A DNA stretch of 64,000 nucleotides from Armatimonadaceae bacterium (GCA_030447685.1 JAUJOK010000026.1:20606-84605); one strand, 5' to 3'. Positions 1 to 8,586 are shown, numbered from the stretch's first letter. Notes: generated by a model not told the origin, from the letters alone. Numbers and translations: made by a program.

Positions 1-684
1 CGCCGAAATGTAGATCTTATCCTCGTCCTGCACGAGCGGATTATTGGCCTCGTCCGGGTTGTTCCCCGACCGGAAGGCCAGGTAGTCAATGGTCAACTTC
101 TGCTCGCCGCGGGTGATGGTGACGCGCTTCAGGTCCGACGACGGCAGGATACCCGCAGGCTCCAGAATCTCATTCAGCCGCGTACCTTCCTTGATCGTGA
201 GCCGCCCCTGATGGTTCACTGCCCCAGAGATAAAGGCTGTACGAACCAGGATGGGTCGGCTGATGATGCGTACGACCACCTGCGGGTTGCGCACCATCTT
301 TTTAAGAGCGGTGGAAATGTTGGAAGCCGCCTCACTGGGCATCTGGTCAGTCAGCTTTACTTGACCAATCAGAGGCAGGGTAATCGTGCCCCCGGAGTCA
401 ACACGATGATCGCCGGAGAAGACCGGCTCACCAACCACCTGAACGCTGAGCACGTCACTCTTACGGATGGGACCGATCAATGGGTCGGTGGCAAGGCCAG
501 CGGGCGCTTCCGCTGTGGATGCGGCCGGTAGAGCAGGAGGCGGGGTAGTCTGGCCGTGCGTCCGGGTCGTGGGCGTGCCCCCCCCCAGGCCGGCCACCGC
601 CCCAATAAAAGAACCTGTTACGAGCACCACAGCAGTCGACCCCCAGGTCCAAACCTTCAAAAAGGGGCGATAACTACGTTTCAC
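1..684 (-). CDS. Polysaccharide export protein (Wza-like), 5' part
   Basis: Partial gene running off the left edge; at least 228 codons from a GTG at 684. An N-terminal hydrophobic stretch (TAVVLVTGSFIGAVAGL) is followed by a Pro/Ala linker, then a Poly_export-type domain (VLSVQVVGEPVFSG, then ITLPLIGQVKL) and an SLBB-type beta-grasp domain (AFISGAVNHQGRLTIKEGT). Proteins of this family form the outer-membrane or periplasmic channel for capsule or exopolysaccharide. The C-terminus is outside the window. The start is a GTG without an outstanding ribosome site, so the N-terminus could differ by a few residues. The GT4 glycosyltransferase at 6.2 kb would fit the same pathway but is not adjacent. 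Confidence 0.85.
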   Translation of the reverse strand, partial: MKRSYRPFLKVWTWGSTAVVLVTGSFIGAVAGLGGGTPTTRTHGQTTPPPALPAASTAEAPAGLATDPLIGPIRKSDVLSVQVVGEPVFSGDHRVDSGGTITLPLIGQVKLTDQMPSEAASNISTALKKMVRNPQVVVRIISRPILVRTAFISGAVNHQGRLTIKEGTRLNEILEPAGILPSSDLKRVTITRGEQKLTIDYLAFRSGNNPDEANNPLVQDEDKIYISA

Positions 685-1051
685 AGAATGCCTGTGATGC
701 TAACCGCGTTACACATAGCTAATGCTTTCTGCTATTCCACAGAAACGGTGGCTTCGTTTCATGGAGAGGTGGATGCATCATCGCCTCCCCCGTACCACCT
801 CGTATCATTTGGGCTGCACATGCAGACGCGCCGCAGACCACATAAAGCAAATGCTGCGGCGCGTCTGCATGTGCAGCCCAAGTGCGCCTGCTCCGTTGAA
901 GAATCGAGTGAGAGTTTATTGAATATGTACGCCTCGTTGCACGTTGGCAAATATTCATGTATATCTCACATGGCTGGGATAGATAACAAGGGCACTACTC
1001 GCAGGCAAAAATAATTCTAATAAATTTTTGTACTGGCAACCTGCCATTATA
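685..1051. other. Intergenic stretch with one long hairpin
   Basis: I see no convincing gene between the export gene and the zinc-ribbon gene; the short open frames here show no family features. The only marked structure is the 28-bp perfect inverted repeat at 809-881, listed separately. The part from about 960 to 1080 is noticeably AT-rich and leads into the promoter at 1052-1081. Confidence 0.6.
809..881. repeat. 28-bp perfect inverted repeat (hairpin)
   Basis: Arms 809-836 and 854-881 are exact reverse complements around a 17-nt loop (837-853). The core is GGGCTGCACATGCAGACGCG. There is no T-run on either side, so it is not a standard intrinsic terminator. It could be a regulatory or processing hairpin or a degenerate palindromic repeat. 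Confidence 0.85.
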
Positions 1052-1081
1052 TTTACATATCTTATGGATGCCTGCTATAAT
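1052..1081 (+). promoter_or_regulatory. Sigma-70 type promoter for the zinc-ribbon gene
   Basis: TTTACA at 1052-1057 and TATAAT at 1076-1081 are separated by 18 bp, with an extended TG two bases before the -10. Transcription would start about 30 bp before the zinc-ribbon start codon at 1121. Confidence 0.6.
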
Positions 1082-1120
1082 TGCGACAATTCGTAGCGTT
1101 GCGTCGCCGAAAAGGAGAAG

Positions 1121-1384
1121 ATGATGAATCCAGCAACGCATTTCAAGACATGTCCACGATGCCAGACTGCCACGAGCCTGATAGCGACTCGATGTCACGT
1201 ATGTCGCCGAGAGTTTAAAACTCAGGTTGCGGCTCTGCAAATACCTGCGCAGCGCTCTCGCACGCGCAGGCCCGTTGGCGCTTCTCCCCTCACGCGCGCT
1301 TTATGGATATCAGGGGGTATTGCAGGCGTTGCTGGTGTCGCCAGTGTTTTTGGTGACGTTCAAACTGGGGCGCAGTCGCAGTAG
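1121..1384 (+). CDS. Small zinc-ribbon membrane protein, unknown function
   Basis: 87 residues. The N-terminal third is a zinc ribbon with two CxxC knuckles (CPRC at about residue 11 and CHVC at about 25). A basic linker (QRSRTRRP) and one probable membrane helix (LWISGGIAGVAGVASVF) follow. A clear ribosome site, AAAAGGAGAAG, precedes the ATG, and a good promoter lies just upstream. Short zinc-ribbon plus transmembrane proteins are common and mostly uncharacterised, so no function is assigned. It is followed by a hairpin and then an IS3 fragment. Confidence 0.75.
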   Translation: MMNPATHFKTCPRCQTATSLIATRCHVCRREFKTQVAALQIPAQRSRTRRPVGASPLTRALWISGGIAGVAGVASVFGDVQTGAQSQ

Positions 1385-1425
1385 GTATGGGGGCGGCTAT
1401 CGTGCCTTTGTTAACCCGGCAAGCA

Positions 1426-1463
1426 CGTTTTGTACGGCGAAGAGAGCAACGCCATACAAAACG
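1426..1463. terminator. Hairpin after the zinc-ribbon gene
   Basis: A 14-bp stem (1426-1439 with 1450-1463, one mismatch) around a 10-nt loop lies 40 bp past the stop codon. No T-run follows, so termination is inferred from position only. Confidence 0.4.
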
Positions 1464-1477
1464 GTAGCCCGGAGAAC

Positions 1478-1788
1478 TGAAGTGAACCCCTGTCGTTGGA
1501 CACTAACGCGCTCTGCTCTGGTCGCCTGAACTGTTTGCTTTGTGCTGCATTTTTCCTCAAACTCCGCGGGCGGCAGGTAACCAAGGGCCGAGTGCAGCCG
1601 CTTCTGGTTGTACACGTCCTCGATGAACTGCCCGATGCAGGCCCTGGCCTGGGCGAAGCTGCCATATTCTTGCAGATAAACCTCCTCGACTTTGAGCGTG
1701 CGGAAAAAGCTCTCCGCCTGGGCGTTGTCTCGGGGACAGCCTTTGCGGCGCAAGCGGGCTTGCACGCGCTCATGCTGATCTGCGCTTC
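1478..1788 (-). pseudogene. IS3-family transposase remnant (C-terminal end)
   Basis: The C-terminal end of an IS3-type OrfB remains: the catalytic Glu region AQAESFFRTLKVEEV, then FIEDVYNQKRLHSALGYLPP. TGAAGTGAACCCC at 1478 resembles an IS3 terminal sequence, so one element end probably survives there. The other end stops exactly where the second IS3 element begins (1789). The N-terminal two thirds, including the first two catalytic Asp residues, are missing. It differs clearly in sequence from the neighbouring element, so it is an older, unrelated insertion. Confidence 0.75.
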
Positions 1789-1817
1789 TGATCCTCCCCG
1801 GTTTTACGGACAGAGGA

Positions 1818-2716
1818 TTAAGCGGCTCTTAGCTGCGGTTGTTGACGTTGCCGCTCGAACGCTTCGGGGCTGATGTAGCCCAGCGCCGAGTGGCGGCGTT
1901 TTCGGTTGTACCAGACTTCGATCCAGCGAAAAATGGCGGCTCTTGCCTCCTCTCTTGTAGTGAAACGATACCGATGCACCAATTCACGCTTCAGACTGGC
2001 GAAGAAACTCTCCACCGGTGCGTTATCATAACAGTTGCCCCGTCGACTCATCGAACAGGTGATTCCCGACTGCTTGAGCAATGCCTGATAATCGGCGCTG
2101 GCGTATTGACTGCCCCGGTCGCTGTGACAGATGAGTTCCCCCTTCGGTCGCCGCTGCGCGAGCGCCATCTCCAGCGCACTGACAACCAAACCACGCTCGA
2201 GCGTTGGCTGCATCGACCAACCAACTACCTTTCGGGAGAACAAGTCCAGCACTACCGACAGGTACAGCCAGCCTTCGCCCATCCAGATATAGGTGATGTC
2301 GCCGCTCCAGCGCGTATCGGCCTCCTTTGCCTCGAAGTCCTGCCCCAGCAGGTTCTCAGCGACCGGCAGATCATGGCGACTGTCGGTGGTGACCACGAAA
2401 CGTTTCACCGGCTGGGCGTTGATTGCGTGCTTACGCATCAGGCGCGCCACGCGCTTGCGACTGCAGGTTACTCCCTGCTCGGTCAGTTCTTTCCAGATGC
2501 GCGGGTTCACAGGCGTGTGAACGGGCTGCCATAGGTGCCGTCGCTGTAGTGATGAGCACTTCGAATCTGCTCCACAAGCAGCAATTCCTGTTGCGCTCGC
2601 TGGCTCGGCAAACGATTACGCCAGGCGTAGTAGCCGCTGCGCGAAACCCGCAGCACCCGGCACAGCACCGCGAGCGGGAACTGCCCCTCTATGCGTTGGA
2701 TGAATCGGTATCTCAT
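1818..2716 (-). pseudogene. IS3 transposase OrfB, broken by a 20-bp insertion
   Basis: An N-terminal piece (from 2716; HTH_21-like, RVLRVSRSGYYAWRNR) and a C-terminal piece (to 1818) are in different frames. The C-terminal piece has the rve/DDE core: Asp in WSGDITYI, Asp in CHSDRGSQYAS and Glu in PVESFFASLKRE. The expected junction GTYGSPRIWKEL is interrupted near 2505-2530 by about 20 extra bases containing the dyad GTTCACA-4-TGTGAAC and a repeated CCCG. This introduces a stop, so full-length transposase cannot be made without a second event. Confidence 0.8.
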
Positions 2717-3030
2717 GTGGGGCGGTTCGTGAAGATACCCACTGCCTTTTTTAGGATTTCGTTCTCCTGCCTGACCCGCGCCAACTCGCGCCGGAGCTTG
2801 TCCATCTCTTCGTCACGCGGGTTTCCCTTGCCAGGAAACGGCTTCTCGCTCTCGGGCGTCGCCTCCAGGCGCTTCTTCCAGCACTGGAGCACCGTTTCGT
2901 GCAGGCCCAGCTCACGAGCGGTCTGCACCAGATTCCCTCGCTCTTTGGCGAGGCGCACGGCCTCGCGCTTGAACTCCTGGGTAAAAACTCTACGCTCCGT
3001 CACGGAACACCTCACTGCTTCTGTGAACAT
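2713..3030 (-). CDS. IS3 transposase OrfA
   Basis: 105 residues. An N-terminal helix-turn-helix (FTQEFKREAVRLAKERG to WKKRLEA) is followed by a leucine-zipper-like coiled coil (DKLRRELARVRQENEILKKA), the standard OrfA layout. It binds the element ends and, through -1 frameshifting at the A-run at 2747-2752, supplies the N-terminus of the OrfAB transposase. Its stop overlaps the OrfB start as ATGA. Confidence 0.9.
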   Translation of the reverse strand: MFTEAVRCSVTERRVFTQEFKREAVRLAKERGNLVQTARELGLHETVLQCWKKRLEATPESEKPFPGKGNPRDEEMDKLRRELARVRQENEILKKAVGIFTNRPT

Positions 3031-3080
3031 GGCAGCAGTGTACCGCTTAACTCACTGTCTGATAGTTCGGGGGAAGATCA

Positions 3081-3954
3081 TTGTGCCCGGCGATCTGCTG
3101 GGTTGCCAGCAGGTTCGTCTTAGCGAGGCGGTTCAGGCTGTACCGGGGCAGGGAGTGAAGCGTGATGCCTTCGCTGAGTCCAGCGAAGCGGATGTAGCGC
3201 TTCACGCCTTTGAGGAACTTGCTCGCATCCATGCGCGTGCCGAACTCGCTAATGAAGAGCCACCCGTCATCCTCTGCCGCCGGAACGTCCGCCATCACCC
3301 GCTTGCGCACCTTGAGCCATTCTTCGACCATCTCCGCCCACTCGGAGGAGATGGGAATAGTGCGCGGCTCCCGCCCTTTGCTCTCACAAATGGTAATCTG
3401 GCGTTCCTGAGCACGAAAGTCTTCGATCTTCAGGGAAAGCAGCGCTCCTAAACGGGCAGCGGAGTCTATGAGTCCCAGAATGATCGCGCGGTTGCGCTCC
3501 CGGTGGAACAGGCGCTTGTTCGGGGGCAGGAATCGTACTCTGGGTTCAGTGAAGGGTTCCAGAAGCTTTCCAGGGCATCCAGAAGGCTCTTAATCTCCTC
3601 GTCCGTGGGCATGTAGCGCGAGGGCTTAGGAGCGCGGCGAATCTCGTAGTCCGCGAGCAGCGAGCGCTCAATAATGTCATTACGCTGGCACCAGCGAAAA
3701 AACGCCTTCGCAGCCACCGCATCGTGCCGCAGTGTCGTCGGTGCCACCGTCTTTGCCCGCTCGATGAGATAACGGTCAAGGTGACGTTTGCCAAAGCCGG
3801 TGAAGGGAACGTTGTTATCGTCGGCCCAGCGGATGAGCTGCCGCAGTTGCACAGTGTAGAAGCGATGGGTTTTGGCGGCGCGAGTGGCCTGAAGATGGAG
3901 GGAGAATTCCTGAAAAGCGTCGTACCAGGTTGTAGAGGCAAAAGCTGTGGGCAT
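3081..3954 (-). pseudogene. Tyrosine recombinase (XerC/D or phage-integrase type), truncated
   Basis: The N-terminal SAM-like core-binding domain is clear (FSLHLQATRAAKTHRFY, then FFRWCQRNDI), as is part of the catalytic domain (SAARLGALLSLKIEDF; HSLPRYSLNRLAKTNLL). There are three lesions: a frameshift near 3540, a change of the HxxR motif to HSLP, and loss of the 3' end, including the catalytic His/Trp and Tyr, where the IS3 element starts at 3080. The last ten codons of the open frame are read from the IS terminal repeat. It lies about 110 bp beyond the 3' end of tRNA-Lys, the position of an island integrase. Start chosen at the ATG after AAGGTG. Confidence 0.85.
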
Positions 3955-4020
3955 CTGACACACCTTATTTCTTGGTCACTGCCACAATGGCAGTACCTAT
4001 CAATAGTGTCAAGCCCCGGT

Positions 4021-4054
4021 TAAAAAATACGCCCCGTACCAGTTATTGATACGG
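4021..4054 (-). terminator. Intrinsic terminator after tRNA-Lys
   Basis: Read on the minus strand, CCGTATCA pairs with TGGTACGG (one G-U pair) around a 5-nt loop. A run of six T follows a few bases later. It lies 13 bp beyond the tRNA 3' end. Confidence 0.6.
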
Positions 4055-4066
4055 AGCGACTGCGGA

Positions 4067-4139
<73 letters not shown>

Positions 4140-4206
4140 ACAATACCCGATGAGGAATATCTTATTTTACCATCTTTCGGCGAAATGTCCAATTTGGGTG
4201 TTATCG

Positions 4207-5045
4207 GGGAGTACCTAACATAGCAGTGGTATACTTTAGGCATGCTTACCGCCTCCTGTCTGCAGTGTGGCAGTGACAAGCGCCAGGCCAAGTGGGGCAA
4301 AAACCGCTGTGGCAGCCAGCGCTATCGCTGCCAGGACTGTCATAAGGTCTACACCCCCGAGCCGATGGTGCATGGCTATCCACTGTCGGTGCGGCAGCAG
4401 GCAGTCGCTCTGCATGTGGAGGGACTGTCGCTGCGGCGCATCGCGCGACTGCTGTCGGTCAACGCGCAGTCCGTAGCGAACTGGCTGGCCGCTCACCAGA
4501 ACGCGCTGGAGCGGACAGCTCAGGCTACTTTGCCGACAGATGATCCTGGGCTGGGCGCATGCCAGACGGTAGAACTCGATGAGTTGCACGTCTTTGTCGG
4601 TGCCAGAAAGGGCGAAAAAAACGCTGGGTCTACATAGCCACTGCTGTGGATCGCCTCACGCGCTGCATCGTGGGCTGGGCAGTAGTCGAAGAACGCACCT
4701 TCGATACCCTGCAACCCGTAGTGGATCAGGTGCCGCGCACCTGTCAGCAGTTCTATAGTGACGGCTTGAACACGTATCCCACGCTGCTCTACTACAACGG
4801 CAAGCACGAAGCGCATGAAGACAAGCGCCAGACCTACAGCGTGGAGGCGGTCAATGCGGACATCCGCCATTACCTGGCCCGTCTTGCCCGAAGGAGCCGC
4901 TGCTTCTGCCGCAAAGTCGAGTCGCTGCGTCAAGCGTTTTGGCTCTTTGTCTCTGCTACAACCGCAGACGATTGCGGTTGTAGCGCCACCCCAAGCTCAA
5001 GCCAACGCTCATGGAGTTTCTACCACCGCTAAGTTAGGTACTCCC
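4207..5045 (+). mobile_element. IS1-like insertion sequence, 839 bp
   Basis: Perfect 13-bp terminal inverted repeats, GGGAGTACCTAAC (4207-4219) and its complement (5033-5045), are flanked by the direct repeat GTTATCG at 4200-4206 and 5046-5052. These give precise ends and a recognisable target duplication, so insertion was probably recent. One transposase gene in two frames fills the interior. Confidence 0.9.
4242..5032 (+). CDS. IS1-family transposase read through a -1 frameshift
   Basis: The first frame (4242-4637) carries an InsA-like zinc finger (CLQCGSDKRQAKWGKNRC and CQDC) and helix-turn-helix (LSLRRIARLLSVNAQSVANW), then the start of the DDE domain (VELDELHVFV). The second frame (through 5032) continues the DDE domain (VYIATAVDRLTRCIVGWAV, FYSDGLNTY, YSVEAVNADIRHYLARL). 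The frames meet at seven A followed by C (4615-4622), like the A6C slip site of IS1, in the -1 direction. Because the element ends are intact, programmed frameshifting is likelier than decay, though a simple indel cannot be excluded. Confidence 0.8.
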
Positions 5046-5153
5046 GTTATCGGGGAGTGCCGAAAACGATCAGGGTAAGCGCTTATTCCTGCCGCTCGAC
5101 TTTTATCTCGGCGTCGGACGTGCGTAGTGCGGGTAGTCACGCCTAATGTAAGT

Positions 5154-5188
5154 CCGACCCCTGATTCCTCAGATGAAGCAGGGGTCGG
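5154..5188 (-). terminator. Hairpin downstream of superoxide dismutase
   Basis: CCGACCCCTG (5154-5163) pairs with CAGGGGTCGG (5179-5188), a 10-bp stem with a 15-nt loop, 30 bp past the SOD stop. There is no strong T-tract. Confidence 0.5.
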
Positions 5189-5219
5189 GGCAAACGCCAG
5201 TTGAGGCCGATGAGGCGGC

Positions 5220-5840
5220 TTAGCCTCCTTTGGCGGTGGAGTAGTTCTCGGCTACTTTATCCCAGTTTACGGTGTTCCACCAGGCTTCCAGATACTTTGG
5301 ACGCAGGTTCTGGTACTTCAGGTAGTAAGCATGCTCCCACACGTCCACACCCAGGATCGGGGTTTTACCTTCCATCAGGGGCGAATCCTGGTTCGCCGTC
5401 GAGATTACCGACAGCGTACCGGCCCCATCCGTCACCAGCCAGGCCCAGCCCGACCCAAAGCGCTTCGCACCGGCATCATTGATGGCAGCTTTAAGCTGGT
5501 CTGCGCCCCCAAAAGCGGTCTGAATGGCCGTCGCCAGTTCGCCGGAGGGTTCACCGGGTCCTCCGGGGGTCATGATCTCCCAGAAAAGGGTGTGGTTAAG
5601 GTGCCCACCGCCGTTGTTCCGCACGGCGGTCCGAATGCTTTCGGGAACGGAGTCGATGTCTTTAATGAGCTGTTCGGCGCTTTTGTCCTGCAGGTCAGGC
5701 TGCTCTTTAAGCGCGGCGTTCAGGTTGTTTACGTAGGTGGCGTGATGCTTGTCGTGGTGAATCTGCATCGTCTGTGTGTCGATGTGCGGTTCCAGCGCGC
5801 TGTAGTCGTAGGGCAGCGGCGGAAGCGTGTGCTCGGCCAT
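5220..5840 (-). CDS. sodA: Superoxide dismutase (Mn/Fe family)
   Basis: 206 residues, normal length. It converts superoxide to oxygen and hydrogen peroxide. The N-terminal helical hairpin carries the first His ligand ([11 protein letters not shown]) and the [11 protein letters not shown] motif gives the second. The C-terminal domain ends with [13 protein letters not shown], giving the Asp and His ligands. STANQDSP places Gln where manganese enzymes have it, so Mn is the likelier metal. No signal peptide, so cytoplasmic. A good ribosome site (GGGAGG) lies 11 bases before the ATG. It stands alone beside an IS element. Confidence 0.95.
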   Translation of the reverse strand: MAEHTLPPLPYDYSALEPHIDTQTMQIHHDKHHATYVNNLNAALKEQPDLQDKSAEQLIKDIDSVPESIRTAVRNNGGGHLNHTLFWEIMTPGGPGEPSGELATAIQTAFGGADQLKAAINDAGAKRFGSGWAWLVTDGAGTLSVISTANQDSPLMEGKTPILGVDVWEHAYYLKYQNLRPKYLEAWWNTVNWDKVAENYSTAKGG

Positions 5841-6198
5841 GTGCTTTTTTATCCTCCCGTGGATTGTCGGTCCAGTACATTTGCGGGCGCGGACGAACTG
5901 CGACCGGACGTAGTATACCCGAGTCGCCGCTTGCTTCGGCCCACCAAAAGGTGGGCGGTTGAAACGTCGGGCGGTTTTGATTATCTAACAGAACGTCGCT
6001 TTTCCGGGCGGCTTTTGTTATAATGGCGGCAGCATCCCGGACCTATTCGTCAGGTCAATCTGGTAGGGTATTGCGCCGACAGGGTAGAATTTATAGGTAG
6101 CAATTAGATCCGATGGCCGCTTGCGCAGGAGATCATTGCGGTGTCGGCGAGATGAGTGAAGCGAGCCATCAGGGAAGAAAGTCGAGAGAAGACGTGCG
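5841..6198. other. Divergent intergenic region between SOD and GT4 gene
   Basis: No gene is supported here. A short stem-loop, GCCCACC-AAAA-GGTGGGC, lies near 5938-5955. A TG-extended TATAAT at 6019-6024 could serve the glycosyltransferase, but no good -35 is visible and it would leave a leader of about 170 nt. Confidence 0.4.
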
Positions 6199-7452
6199 AT
6201 GCGTGTAGCGATTGTCCACGATTATCTGGCCCAGGCGGGCGGAGCGGAGCGGGTGGTGGAGGCGATGCACGGCATCTGGCCTGAAGCCCCGATCTATACC
6301 TCGGTGTACGACCCGGAGGCGACTCTGCCTGCCTTCAAGAAAATGGACATTCGCACCTCCTTCCTGCAAAAGTGGGCGCGCAACTCCCGTATTCATAAGC
6401 TGGCGCTGCCCTTTTATCCGGCGGCATTCGAGCATTTCGACATGAGTGGCTACGATGTGGTCGTTTCCAGCACCTCGGGCTTCGCCAAAGGCGTCGTCAC
6501 CGGCCCCGAAACCTGCCATATCTGCTACTGCCATACGCCTGCGCGTTTTGCCTGGCGCTACCATGAATATATTTCGCAGGGGGGGTACGGCAAGAACGTA
6601 CAGCGTGTTCTGCCGTGGATGGTGCATTATCTGCGCTCCTGGGACTACGCCAGCGCGCAGCGCGTGGACTATTTTGTGGTCAATGCGCTCAACACGGCAC
6701 GGCGCGTGCATAAGTTCTACGGACGCAGCGCCGATGTTCTGCATGCGCCCGTGGATGCCGGTCGCTTCCATGTCAGCAACGCCCCACCCGAAGATTTTTT
6801 TCTGGTGGTATCCCGGTTGGTGGGGTATAAGCGCGTCGATCTGGCCGTGGAGGCGATGAGCCGCCTGGGACTGCCGCTCAAGGTGGTCGGCTCCGGCCCC
6901 GATACCGCCCGTATTCGGGCACTGGCGGGGCCGACAGTCCAGTTCCTAGGCCGCCTGCCGGATGCCGATGTCACCGCGCTTTTTTCCCGCTGCCGCGCTT
7001 TTCTATTCCCCGGCGAAGAGGATTTCGGCATCGCGCCTTTGGAGGCGATGGCAAGCGGTCGCCCCGTGATTGCCTATGGGGCGGGAGGGGCGCTGGAAAC
7101 GGTGGTGGAGGGAGAGACGGGCATCTTCTTCCGGGAACCGACAGTGGAGTCGCTGATGGAGGCTGTGACGCGCTTGCAGGCCGGGAGCTGGGATGCGCAG
7201 CGCCTGCGGGCGCATGCGGAGCGCTTCGATGTGCCGACGTTCCAGGCGCGGCTGAAGGCGCTGGTGGAGGCGCGGTACGCGGAGCACACGGCGCTGTACG
7301 CGGGTATCGGTCTGCCTACCCACTCGCACCGGGACGCACTGCATAGCAATGGAACCAACGGCGCGAGCGCCGCCGTAGCAGCGCCGCTGGATGTTAACGG
7401 CACAAGCGCGGCAGCAGCAGCGCCTCGGGACATTAATAAGCCCGATCATTGA
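6199..7452 (+). CDS. Glycosyltransferase family 4
   Basis: 417 residues with a GT-B fold. The N-terminal acceptor domain begins MRVAIVHDYLAQAGGAERVV. ICYCHTPARFAWRYH is typical of mannosyl-type GT4 enzymes such as WbaZ. The nucleotide-sugar domain contains VVSRLVGYKRVDLAVEAM and the retaining-GT4 Ex7E motif in GEEDFGIAPLEAM. It probably adds a sugar to a lipid-linked exopolysaccharide or O-antigen precursor at the inner membrane face. The last 45 residues are an Ala/Asn/Gly-rich, imperfectly repeated tail (NGT...SAA..AAP) not seen in typical family members. Sugar specificity cannot be read. Confidence 0.9.
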   Translation: MRVAIVHDYLAQAGGAERVVEAMHGIWPEAPIYTSVYDPEATLPAFKKMDIRTSFLQKWARNSRIHKLALPFYPAAFEHFDMSGYDVVVSSTSGFAKGVVTGPETCHICYCHTPARFAWRYHEYISQGGYGKNVQRVLPWMVHYLRSWDYASAQRVDYFVVNALNTARRVHKFYGRSADVLHAPVDAGRFHVSNAPPEDFFLVVSRLVGYKRVDLAVEAMSRLGLPLKVVGSGPDTARIRALAGPTVQFLGRLPDADVTALFSRCRAFLFPGEEDFGIAPLEAMASGRPVIAYGAGGALETVVEGETGIFFREPTVESLMEAVTRLQAGSWDAQRLRAHAERFDVPTFQARLKALVEARYAEHTALYAGIGLPTHSHRDALHSNGTNGASAAVAAPLDVNGTSAAAAAPRDINKPDH

Positions 7453-7544
7453 CCTTACTTCAGCGCCGCCGCTTCAGCGCCGCCGCTGCTTCGTCCGACC
7501 AAAGTCCCCGTAGAATTATAGAATTAATGGCGGCGAAGCCGAAA

Positions 7545-7599
7545 CTTAATCTTCTCTTAACCTTTCCTTAACACTGCCTTAACATGACCTGGGTACCCT
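7545..7599 (+). promoter_or_regulatory. Pho-box promoter (four 11-bp repeats) before pseudopilin
   Basis: CTTAATCT, CTTAACCT, CTTAACAC and CTTAACAT start at 7545, 7556, 7567 and 7578, exactly 11 bp apart. This is the arrangement bound by OmpR-type response regulators, and the repeat matches the cyanobacterial Pho-box consensus YTTAAYYW. A -10-like TACCCT begins 8 bp after the last repeat. The same layout recurs at 8584 and 10183. Confidence 0.75.
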
Positions 7600-7645
7600 C
7601 TATCGGCTGAAGATGCATTGCCAGCAGCCATCAGGAGGAACCACT

Positions 7646-8479
7646 GTGGAAGATCAGAAAAAGCGCGCGGGTGGACGCACCCAATACCGTGTTGCTTTTA
7701 CGCTCATCGAGCTTCTCGTTGTTATCGCTATCATTGCTATACTCGCCGCGATTCTTTTCCCCGTCTTCGCCCAGGCGCGGGAAAGGGCGCGGCAAACTGC
7801 CTGTCTCAGCAATACGAAGCAGTTAGGTACTGCCTTCATGATGTATGTCCAGGACTATGACGAAATGGTCCCTCATCACTTCGGCGCAGCGGACGCAGCG
7901 CCGCGCCCTCGCAATACCAAGTACAACTCCGGTCGCTCGTGGCCGCTGCAGCTGTTTCCCTATGTCAAGAACAAGGATGTGTTCGACTGCCCCTCCAGCC
8001 CCGAAAAGGTTAGCCCTGTCTACCCGCAGGGCCTGACGAACTGGACAGGTGAAAGAGTTACCTACAAGGGTAACTATATGTTCAACTACGACGGCATAAC
8101 CTACGGTACGGGCATGACCATAGCGGGGCTGAGCGAACCGGCTTCAACCTATATGCTGTATGACGGGGCCGAATTCGCCTCCGTTTATGGACGGGACACT
8201 TGGGAAAGCTTTCTGAGTCAGCTGGACCTGAACCTCAACTGCGGTGTCGAGCCACAGACGGGCGGCTACACTAAAAGTAATGCCCTGCGGCACTTCAAGC
8301 GGACGAACGTGGCCTTTGCCGATGGACACGCCAAGAGCGTGAGCTGGCGCGAGTTTTTGGATCGGAAGGCCGATCACGTCCCACCGTGGAACATTCCTAA
8401 CTGGGAGGACTGTACGCCCAACTGCCCCCCGATAGATGCCGGTCCCGGTAAATGCTTCGACCCGGACAAGCTTCCGTAG
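7646..8479 (+). CDS. Pseudopilin, DUF1559-like
   Basis: 277 residues from a GTG 8 bases after CAGGAGGA; an upstream in-frame ATG at 7613 lacks a ribosome site. A short basic leader is followed by the class III prepilin signal [20 protein letters not shown], cut before the Phe by prepilin peptidase. [13 protein letters not shown] and [21 protein letters not shown] come next, and the protein ends with the H-x9-DG motif ([13 protein letters not shown]). Members form pilus-like or type II secretion fibres. It is preceded by a four-repeat Pho box, so production is predicted to rise under phosphate limitation, alongside the two secreted phosphatases downstream. Confidence 0.92.
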   Translation: MEDQKKRAGGRTQYRVAFTLIELLVVIAIIAILAAILFPVFAQARERARQTACLSNTKQLGTAFMMYVQDYDEMVPHHFGAADAAPRPRNTKYNSGRSWPLQLFPYVKNKDVFDCPSSPEKVSPVYPQGLTNWTGERVTYKGNYMFNYDGITYGTGMTIAGLSEPASTYMLYDGAEFASVYGRDTWESFLSQLDLNLNCGVEPQTGGYTKSNALRHFKRTNVAFADGHAKSVSWREFLDRKADHVPPWNIPNWEDCTPNCPPIDAGPGKCFDPDKLP

Positions 8480-8555
8480 CGGAGCCTGCGCGCGTCCAAC
8501 GCGGCAGAGCCAAGCCGTCAACGTCTCTACCTGCGGCAGAGAACGCCGAAAAAAC

Positions 8556-8586
8556 AAGACCGGGGGTGAGCATTCACCCCGGTCTT
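8556..8586 (+). terminator. Hairpin terminator after pseudopilin
   Basis: AAGACCGGGGGTGA and TCACCCCGGTCTT pair with one bulged G around GCAT. The right arm runs into the first repeat of the next Pho box (8584), so termination of one unit and control of the next are adjacent. Confidence 0.7.

Larger units (their letters stand above)
1789..3080 (-). mobile_element. IS3-family insertion sequence, 1292 bp
   Basis: Imperfect terminal inverted repeats bound the element: TGATCCTCCCCGG at 1789 and, on the other strand, TGATCTTCCCCCG ending at 3080, with further matches GACAG and TTAAGCGG inside. It carries orfA and orfB in the usual order on the minus strand. A run of six A then G (minus strand, 2746-2752) near the end of orfA fits the -1 slippage site used by IS3 elements. 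The left flank is an older IS3 fragment and the right flank is a recombinase gene; I see no target duplication, which suggests deletion or recombination after insertion. Confidence 0.85.

Noticed and set aside
2423..3451. Long plus-strand open frame of 342 codons
   Set aside because: It runs antisense through the IS3 genes and recombinase, whose minus-strand products have clear motifs; it is a high-GC shadow frame.
5938..5955. Stem-loop GCCCACC-AAAA-GGTGGGC as a terminator
   Set aside because: It lies between divergent gene starts and no T-run follows on either strand.
7613..7645. ATG start 11 codons before the pseudopilin GTG
   Set aside because: No ribosome site; the leader would be too long and CAGGAGGA sits ideally for the GTG at 7646.
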